DNA of 35,841 nt, taken from positions 1 through 35,841 of the forward strand of contig JAEWXD010000024.1 of the NCBI GenBank assembly GCA_023396045.1. The letters are read 5' to 3'. The translations under genes were made by a program, and so were the position numbers. Below the pieces are notes generated by a model that did not search any database, was not told where the DNA came from, and saw only the letters and a list, made by a program, of their open reading frames with translations. Shown one piece after another: positions 30,787-35,841 of the stretch (position 1 is the stretch's first letter; each line of letters starts with the position of its first letter). This DNA is from Bacillota bacterium. GTDB taxonomy: Bacteria; Bacillota; Clostridia; Christensenellales; Aristaeellaceae.

Positions 30787-31606
30787 GATCGATTTTATTA
30801 TGTTGTTTACTGTAGAAAACGCGAATGGCAATGGCGATCCCCTTGCAGAAAATATGCCCAGAACTGATAGCAGAGGCTATGGTGAAGTGTCTGATGTATG
30901 CATTAAAAGAAAAATACGAAACAGATGGCAGGATGAAGGCTTTGAAATTTTTGTAAAGTCTAAAGAAAGAAGCGATGATGGTTGTAATTCTTTAGAAGCC
31001 AGGTATAAGGCAAACTTTAAAGATAAAATGAGTGATGAAGAATTAGAGAAAGCATTCAACCAAAAATGGTTAGATGTACGTGCTTTTGGGCAAGTTATTA
31101 CCTATGATAAGAAATCCATTGGCATTCGTGGCCCGGTATCTATCAGCATTGCCAAATCCTTAGAACCCATCACCATAGAAAGTATGCAAATTACAAAGAG
31201 TGTAAACGGTATGGAGGCAGATGGTAAATCTTCTGACACCATGGGCACCAAGCATTATGTGCCTTTTGCTACTTATGTAGTGCATGGTGCTATCAATGCC
31301 TATTTTGCAGAAAAAACAGGCTTTACAGAAGACGATGCAAAAGCTGTAAAAGAAGCTTTAAAAACTTTATTTGTAAATGATGCATCTTCTGCAAGGCCAG
31401 AAGGCTCTATGGAAGTGCAAGAAATTTATTGGTTTGAACATTCTTGCAAAATTGGTAACGTATCCAGCGCTAAAATCAAAGCTTTGCTTAAGTGGGATAC
31501 ATCTGATAAAGAACACCATAGCTATGAAGATTATAATGTGCATTTAGATCAAGAAAAATTACAAGAATATAAAGCCATAGGTTTAACCTACACACAACTG
31601 ATGTAA
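30779..31606 (+). CDS. cas7c: Cas7c (Csd2), Cascade backbone subunit
   Basis: Forms the helical filament along the guide. 275 residues from MNKIDFIMLFTVENANGNGDPLAENMPRTDSRGYGEVSDVCIKRKIRNR, the typical Csd2 opening. The ATG is preceded by AAAAGGAG, whereas an in-frame start further upstream would sit deep inside cas8c. RAFGQVITYDKKSIGIRGPVSIS and SDTMGTKHYVPFATYVVHGAINAYFAE are family blocks. It overlaps the end of cas8c by 8 bases. Confidence 0.96.
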   Translation: MNKIDFIMLFTVENANGNGDPLAENMPRTDSRGYGEVSDVCIKRKIRNRWQDEGFEIFVKSKERSDDGCNSLEARYKANFKDKMSDEELEKAFNQKWLDVRAFGQVITYDKKSIGIRGPVSISIAKSLEPITIESMQITKSVNGMEADGKSSDTMGTKHYVPFATYVVHGAINAYFAEKTGFTEDDAKAVKEALKTLFVNDASSARPEGSMEVQEIYWFEHSCKIGNVSSAKIKALLKWDTSDKEHHSYEDYNVHLDQEKLQEYKAIGLTYTQLM

Positions 31607-31634
31607 TACTTGTATTCATATAGGTAGATACTAT

Positions 31635-32288
31635 ATGTACACGGAAGATGAATATTTAATGCTCAGTGGCATACAACATTTTTATTTTTGTAAAAGGCAA
31701 TGGGCGCTGATACATATAGAGCAGCAGTGGGCAGAAAATGCACGCACCATGGAAGGCAACTTGTTGCACGAAAAAGCAGATATGCCTTTTTTAAAAGAAA
31801 AACGCAAAGATTTTCTTATTAGTCGGGCAGTTCCGGTGTCTTCTTGCACACTGGGGCTGTCTGGCATATGCGATGTTATTGAGTTTCAAAAGGCAGCACA
31901 AGGTATCGCTTTACCAAAACAGAAAGGGCTTTGGCAACCCTGTGTAGTGGAATACAAACGAGGCAAAGAAAAATGTGATGAGCGTGATATTGTTCAACCG
32001 GCTGCACAAACTATGTGTTTAGAAGAAACATGGAGTATCCCAATTCATAAAGCCTATTTGTATTATTTTCATAGCAATAAACGCATAGAAATAAGTATAG
32101 ATGATACTTTGCGTCAAAAAGTGAAAATGCTAAGTGAACAAATGCATGCATTATATCAACAAAAATATACGCCTTTTGCAGAAGAACATAAAAATTGTAC
32201 TATTTGTTCTTTATACCACATTTGTATGCCACGCTTAACCAAAAAGAAAGCCTCGGTAGATCACTATTTATACGGAGGCGAGGAATGA
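31635..32288 (+). CDS. cas4: Cas4 adaptation nuclease
   Basis: RecB-like nuclease that trims and PAM-selects prespacers with Cas1-Cas2. 217 residues. Cys19 (FYFCKRQW) and the C-terminal CTICSLYHIC give the four Cys of the Fe-S cluster. EGNLLHEKAD at about 40-49 holds the metal-binding His, and VVEYKRGK is the catalytic Glu-x-Lys. QPAAQTMCLEE is the QhxxY-like motif region. It overlaps cas1 as ATGA. Confidence 0.95.
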   Translation: MYTEDEYLMLSGIQHFYFCKRQWALIHIEQQWAENARTMEGNLLHEKADMPFLKEKRKDFLISRAVPVSSCTLGLSGICDVIEFQKAAQGIALPKQKGLWQPCVVEYKRGKEKCDERDIVQPAAQTMCLEETWSIPIHKAYLYYFHSNKRIEISIDDTLRQKVKMLSEQMHALYQQKYTPFAEEHKNCTICSLYHICMPRLTKKKASVDHYLYGGEE

Positions 32289-33316
32289 AAAAACTATTAA
32301 ATACACTTTATGTTACAAAAGAAAATGCGTATCTAAGTAAAGATGGCGAAAATATAGTGATTCGCGAAGAAGGTGTAGAATTAGGTAGATTCCCTAAACA
32401 TATTATAGAGAGTATTGTTTGCTTTAATTATACTGGTGTTAGCCCAGCTTTACTTGCCATGTGCTTAGAAAATCAAATCACCCTATCCTTTGTAAATCCT
32501 TATGGAAAATTTTGCGGAAGCCTTACAGGTAGCACCAATGGTAATGTGCTTTTAAGAAGGCGACAATACGCTATGGCAGATGATGAAAGCTCTTTAGAGT
32601 TTGTTCGTAATATTATTTATGCAAAAGGCTTGAATTCTAAGAAAATTTTAAAAAGAGCAATTCTTGACCATGGGCAAAGAATAGGCAAAGAAAAAATAGA
32701 GAAAAAAGTTCAAAATATTGCTTTGCTTCTACAAGAAATAAAAAACGCAAGCGATAAAGATAGTATTCGTGGTTTTGAAGGTGCCATAGCCAAAGAATAT
32801 TTTGATTGCTTTGATGAATGCATACTCAAACAAAAGCAAGATTTTTATTTTCATGGGCGCAGTAAACGGCCCCCAATGGATAGAGTCAATGCTATGCTTT
32901 CGTTTTTGTATACGCTATTGGCACATGATGTTTCCTCAGCCTTACTTTGTGTAGGTATAGATAGCTATGTTGGTTTTTTTCATGCAGATAGACCAGGTAG
33001 GGCTTCTATGGCCTTAGATATGATGGAAGAGTTTCGTGCCTATTTGGTAGATAGAACTGTTATAAGTTTAATAAATCTAAATATCATAGATGCAGTTGAT
33101 TTTGAAACCAAAGAAAGTGGCGCTGTATTACTGAATGACAAGGGTAGAAAAAAAGTGTTGGAGTATTGGCAAAAGCGTAAGCAAACAGAAATTGTGCATC
33201 CATATTTGAAAGAAAAAATAAAAATTGGCTTGTTGCCTTATGCTCAAGCTTTACTACTGAATCGCTATTTGCGCCAAGATATAGATGCGTATCCACCTTT
33301 TTTAATAAAGGAATAG
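32285..33316 (+). CDS. cas1: Cas1 integrase, type I-C
   Basis: Integrates new spacers with Cas2. 343 residues from the ATG that overlaps the cas4 stop and has GGAGGCGAGG upstream. N-terminal beta domain LNTLYVTKENAYLSKDGENIVIREEGVELGRFPKHIIESIVCF. The catalytic helical domain includes RGFEGAIAKEYFDCF (metal-binding Glu), FHADRPGRASMALDMMEEFRAYLVDR (His and Asp of the active site), and ends RYLRQDIDAYPPFLIKE. Confidence 0.97.
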   Translation: MKKLLNTLYVTKENAYLSKDGENIVIREEGVELGRFPKHIIESIVCFNYTGVSPALLAMCLENQITLSFVNPYGKFCGSLTGSTNGNVLLRRRQYAMADDESSLEFVRNIIYAKGLNSKKILKRAILDHGQRIGKEKIEKKVQNIALLLQEIKNASDKDSIRGFEGAIAKEYFDCFDECILKQKQDFYFHGRSKRPPMDRVNAMLSFLYTLLAHDVSSALLCVGIDSYVGFFHADRPGRASMALDMMEEFRAYLVDRTVISLINLNIIDAVDFETKESGAVLLNDKGRKKVLEYWQKRKQTEIVHPYLKEKIKIGLLPYAQALLLNRYLRQDIDAYPPFLIKE

Positions 33317-33318
33317 TT

Positions 33319-33612
33319 ATGTTAGTGCTTGTAACCTACGATGTAGAAACTTTAACCAAAGAAGGGCGGAGCCGTTTACGCAGAGTGGCAAAACTGTGTG
33401 TAAATTATGGTCAAAGGGTACAAAATTCTGTGTTTGAATGTAGTGTAAACCCTGCCCAATTGGTAAGTTTAAAACACGAACTAAATAATATTATTCATCT
33501 TGAAAAAGATAGCATAAGATTGTATCATATGGGTAAGCACTGGGAACATAAGGTAGAAACCTTAGGAAAAGATGATAGTTATAACCCAGATACAGATGTA
33601 TTACTACTTTAA
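33319..33612 (+). CDS. cas2: Cas2
   Basis: Small adaptor dimer of the Cas1-Cas2 integrase. 97 residues with ferredoxin-like fold. MLVLVTYDVETLTKEGRSRLRRVAKLCVNYGQRVQNSVFECSV includes the conserved Asp of VTYDV and the QNSVFEC strand. It starts 2 bases after cas1 and ends at the leader of the array. Confidence 0.97.
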   Translation: MLVLVTYDVETLTKEGRSRLRRVAKLCVNYGQRVQNSVFECSVNPAQLVSLKHELNNIIHLEKDSIRLYHMGKHWEHKVETLGKDDSYNPDTDVLLL

Positions 33613-33665
33613 AATTTACGGGAAGCTTGTTTACACATAAATTCTTGGGGGCTTCCAGTAAATTT
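33612..33665. repeat. Long inverted repeat at the cas2 end / leader start
   Basis: Arms AAATTTAC-G-GGAAGC and GCTTCC-A-GTAAATTT: 14 pairs and one mismatch around a 24-base loop, starting at the cas2 stop codon. It may end the cas mRNA, or be part of the leader. Confidence 0.7.
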
Positions 33666-33763
33666 GTGGCATTTTTGCATTTAAAAAATTAAACTTTTAT
33701 ATCAAAAAGACCACGTAAAAACAATATAGCCATAATGTATGCCTTGTGTATCCATATATTGCG
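33613..33763 (+). promoter_or_regulatory. CRISPR leader
   Basis: 151 bases between cas2 and the first repeat. AT-rich in its right two thirds, as leaders usually are, with the inverted repeat at its left end. The array promoter should lie here, and TATA-like boxes near 33722-33735 are candidates, but no clear -35/-10 pair stands out. Confidence 0.7.
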
Positions 33764-34722
33764 GTCGCACCCCTCGCGGGTGCGTGGATTGAAATAAAAA
33801 AAGCGGAAAAGGCTTTGGAGCTTGCGAGCGGTCGCACCCCTCGCGGGTGCGTGGATTGAAATCACAAAGGAAACTATGTAGAATTAAAAAATCGCGTCGC
33901 ACCCCTCGCGGGTGCGTGGATTGAAATATGGCACCTGCCACGGGCAGCACCTTGAGCGCTGTCGCACCCCTCGCGGGTGCGTGGATTGAAATAAGCCGGG
34001 AATGCGGCCAACGAGGTTATTGTGCAAGTCGCACCCCTCGCGGGTGCGTGGATTGAAATTGCGTCAGTCATGTCCTGCCATGCTTGGCTTAAGGGTCGCA
34101 CCCCTCGCGGGTGCGTGGATTGAAATTGGGAAAGCATTGACGCTTTGGGCAAGATTGAAAACGTCGCACCCCTCGCGGGTGCGTGGATTGAAATTACGGT
34201 GAGGGCATACCCTCACAAGGGGACTACCGTCGCACCCCTCGCGGGTGCGTGGATTGAAATCTCCGGTACCTCTGGCGGTATATCCTCTTTGAGCGTCGCA
34301 CCCCTCGCGGGTGCGTGGATTGAAATCTTTTTTGGTCAGTGGATCCTCTTGCCTCTGCACGTCGCACCCCTCGCGGGTGCGTGGATTGAAATCCATTGTC
34401 GCCGTGGGTATACAGTAAGGTGCCGTTGTCGCACCCCTCGCGGGTGCGTGGATTGAAATCATTGCCTTTTGTTCGTTTTCTATGTCGTTTAAGTCGCACC
34501 CCTCGCGGGTGCGTGGATTGAAATACCCCTACATCAGCCGTAAATTCTGGCACCACTTGTCGCCCCCCTCGCGGGTGCGTGGATTGAAATATAAAGTGGC
34601 TTAATTGTTATGAAGGTAATCAAGTCGCACCCCTCGCGGGTGCGTGGATTGAAATTACTGTAGCCACTGCCAAGAATACTTTGCGGGAACGTCGCACCCC
34701 TCGCGGGTGCGTGGATTGAAAT
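33764..34722 (+). CRISPR. Type I-C CRISPR array, 15 repeats and 14 spacers
   Basis: The 32-base repeat begins GTCGCACCCCTCGCGGGTGC and ends GTGGATTGAAAT. Hairpin CGCACCC / GGGTGCG, then the 11-base handle TGGATTGAAAT. Repeat starts: 33764, 33831, 33896, 33961, 34028, 34095, 34163, 34229, 34295, 34361, 34428, 34493, 34559, 34624, 34691. Spacers are 33-36 bases. All repeats are identical except the 13th (34559), where base 6 is C instead of A, opening one stem pair. Leader side is left (next to cas2), and the variant repeat near the right end fits the older, distal side. Open frames drawn through the array in other readings are artefacts of the repeat. Confidence 0.99.
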
Positions 34723-34904
34723 TATATAGAGGTTGCGACCTATGTGCCAATATTGTAAGGACAACTCACAATCCTGAAACAAAACAAGGGCGAATTGAAC
34801 TTTGCCATATAAACTTGGAGCGGATGAAAAAGCTGGAGCAATTCTGCAATGATGAGCAGAAAGCAATGATCTTACAGGCTGAATCAGCTATGAATGAAAT
34901 GTGA
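34723..34904 (+). pseudogene. Truncated reading frame abutting the last repeat
   Basis: The frame is open out of the last repeat and encodes LYRGCDLCANIVRTTHNPE... ending LQAESAMNEM before TGA at 34902-34904. The composition (Cys-x2-Cys, amphipathic helix RMKKLEQFCNDEQKAMILQAES) looks like genuine protein, but no start or ribosome site is available on its left, only a late ATG at about 34824. It is probably the 3' remnant of a gene cut when the CRISPR locus arrived. Family not recognised. Confidence 0.4.
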
Positions 34905-34926
34905 TATGGCCTTAACCATATTTTTT
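34904..34926 (+). terminator. Weak intrinsic terminator
   Basis: Stem ATATGG / CCATAT with a CCTTAA loop and a T-run, just after the stop of the truncated frame and before the HsdR-N-like gene. Confidence 0.5.
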
Positions 34927-34937
34927 GAGGCGATAGC

Positions 34938-35462
34938 ATGGATTTATCAACGGCAAAGTTGCCGAAAATATATAAAAGGAACGGGCGTGAGTGTTATCTC
35001 GATCCTATATGGAAACGGCTTATATACATTACACCGGAAGAAACTGTCCGACAGAAGGTAATCTCTAACCTGCTTGATGCCCTAAAAGTCCCGGCATCGA
35101 TGATAGAGGTCGAGGAACACTTATCTCACTATGGTATTAAATCCAAGGACAGAGCCGATATTGTGATTCTCGGCAAAAATAAGGATAATGATGCCTTCCC
35201 ATTAACTGTCATAGAGTGCAAAGCCCCAAATATTCCTCTTGATGAAAAAGCTTTGAATCAGGCTCTTAATTATAGCGATGCCTTGGGCAGTGTATTTACT
35301 GTTCTCATCAATGGTGATAAAGAATTTTGTTATAAGTTCGAACAGTCCATCCAGCAGTATGTCCAAATAGAAAAACTTCCAAAATACAACAGTATGCTTA
35401 CAGGCGAGTGTGTAACTGTTAAAACGACAGAACCACCAGAACAAGTAAGCTTCCTGATATAG
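34938..35462 (+). CDS. Stand-alone HsdR N-terminal-like protein (PD-(D/E)xK nuclease fold)
   Basis: 174 residues, start ATG behind TGAGGCG. It resembles the N-terminal nuclease domain of type I restriction HsdR subunits (HSDR_N_2 type): EETVRQKVISNLLDALKVP, then RADIVILGKNKDNDAFPLTVIECKAP. Asp of RADIV and Glu-x-Lys of IECKAP form the PD-(D/E)xK site, so catalysis may be intact. No helicase part, methylase or specificity subunit is nearby. It may be a solitary defence protein, a remnant, or a recruiter domain. Its codon use and somewhat higher GC differ from the cas genes, in keeping with a separate origin. Confidence 0.75.
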   Translation: MDLSTAKLPKIYKRNGRECYLDPIWKRLIYITPEETVRQKVISNLLDALKVPASMIEVEEHLSHYGIKSKDRADIVILGKNKDNDAFPLTVIECKAPNIPLDEKALNQALNYSDALGSVFTVLINGDKEFCYKFEQSIQQYVQIEKLPKYNSMLTGECVTVKTTEPPEQVSFLI

Positions 35463-35476
35463 CAACTGTTTAAAAA

Positions 35477-35517
35477 ATCGACCTTCAGAATCAGCTTTGG
35501 CCAATTAGGAAGGTCGA
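35477..35517. terminator. Intrinsic terminator between convergent genes
   Basis: Arms ATCGACCTT / AAGGTCGAT, with six A to the left. On the minus strand the stem is therefore followed by a T-run, so it ends the Cna-B surface-protein gene. It may also slow the plus-strand HsdR-N transcript. Confidence 0.65.
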
Positions 35518-35536
35518 TATGTTTATTTATTACATT

Positions 35537-35841
35537 TTATTCTTTTTTTGTTTTTTTAAGCCCTGTACCAGCAAGAAATATGCCTGCCAATACAAACAAT
35601 GCAATATACAATGCTATATTTGCACTATCCCCTGTTTTAGGGGCCGGTTTTACAGGTGGTGGTGTATTGGGTGTTCTGATATTGGTTATTGTATAACCAA
35701 CTTTCTGGTTCCCGGACAGCACACTTGTATAGCCATTGCCAACAGATACTTCCTTTACAGTATATGCTATTTTCTTGCCGTCCTTATATTCTGCAAGATT
35801 GGCAAAGCTTCCTGCCCAGTTGTTTTCTTTGCTTAAAGTAA
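35537..35841 (-). CDS. Sortase-anchored surface protein with Cna-B domain, C-terminal part
   Basis: Runs off the right edge, with about 100 C-terminal residues visible. First comes the end of a Cna protein B-type domain: TLSKENNWAGSFANLAEYKDGKKIAYTVKE, then GYTSVLSGNQKVGYTITN. A proline-rich spacer (NTPPPVKPAPKTGD) contains APKTGD, a variant of the LPxTG sorting signal. One membrane span (about 20 residues) and the basic tail GLKKTKKE follow. Such proteins are cleaved by sortase and linked to peptidoglycan or pilus. This supports a Gram-positive type wall, although the gene could have been acquired. Confidence 0.88.
   Translation of the reverse strand, partial: TLSKENNWAGSFANLAEYKDGKKIAYTVKEVSVGNGYTSVLSGNQKVGYTITNIRTPNTPPPVKPAPKTGDSANIALYIALFVLAGIFLAGTGLKKTKKE

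Noticed and set aside
33702..34866. Several long open frames through the array with repeated peptides such as FNPRTREGCD or VAPLAGAWIEI
   Set aside because: These are translations of the 32-base repeat with spacers of varying length. They lack ribosome sites and are a known artefact of CRISPR arrays.

Overview
The window looks like chromosome of a low-GC member of the Bacillota, most likely a gut Clostridia lineage. This rests on the frr-uppS-cdsA order, a MurG of the 'GGGTAGHVTP' type, GAGG-type ribosome binding sites, strong sigma-A-like promoters with 17-bp spacers, and a sortase-anchored Cna-B protein at the right edge. Species cannot be named from the sequence. One discordant feature is that the peptide-binding protein of the ABC transporter has a type I signal peptide and no lipobox.

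Left part (1-12 kb), mostly minus strand. The N-terminal half of a sensor histidine kinase runs off the left edge. A four-gene operon follows (FGGY sugar kinase, small polyprenyl-phosphate sugar-phosphate transferase, DAP-decarboxylase-like PLP enzyme, ATP-grasp ligase) and looks like an uncharacterised glycan or glycolipid pathway. Next come the envelope and translation genes frr - small ORF - uppS - cdsA and the operon DUF308-like membrane protein - murC - trmL, then a secreted protein of unknown function.

Middle (12-25 kb). A tRNA-Leu(UAA), a TtcA-like tRNA thiolase and mnmG lie on the plus strand. murG and pfkA are on the minus strand. About 1.3 kb without genes carries three copies of a palindromic interspersed repeat. 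A complete peptide ABC transporter operon (dppA-B-C-D-F order) follows on the minus strand.

Right part (25.5-34.7 kb). There is a complete type I-C CRISPR-Cas locus: cas3, cas5c, cas8c, cas7c, cas4, cas1, cas2, then an array of 15 repeats and 14 spacers. Between cas3 and cas5c, on the opposite strand, I find what looks like a self-contained transcription unit for a crRNA-like RNA. It has a promoter (TTGACT-17-TATAAT), a degenerate repeat whose stem is replaced by a different but still pairing stem (CATAG/CTATG), the exact 11-nt 5' handle of the array repeat, a guide-like sequence, and a terminator. The first 15 guide positions match, apart from position 6, a site over the -10 box and start of the divergent cas5c promoter, and that site is preceded by a TTC PAM. 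The simplest reading is that Cascade loaded with this RNA represses its own operon. This is the most interesting item in the window.

Right edge (34.7-35.8 kb). A truncated reading frame abuts the last repeat. It is followed by a standalone HsdR-N-like PD-(D/E)xK protein and the C-terminus of an LPxTG-like, Cna-B-domain surface protein that runs off the window.
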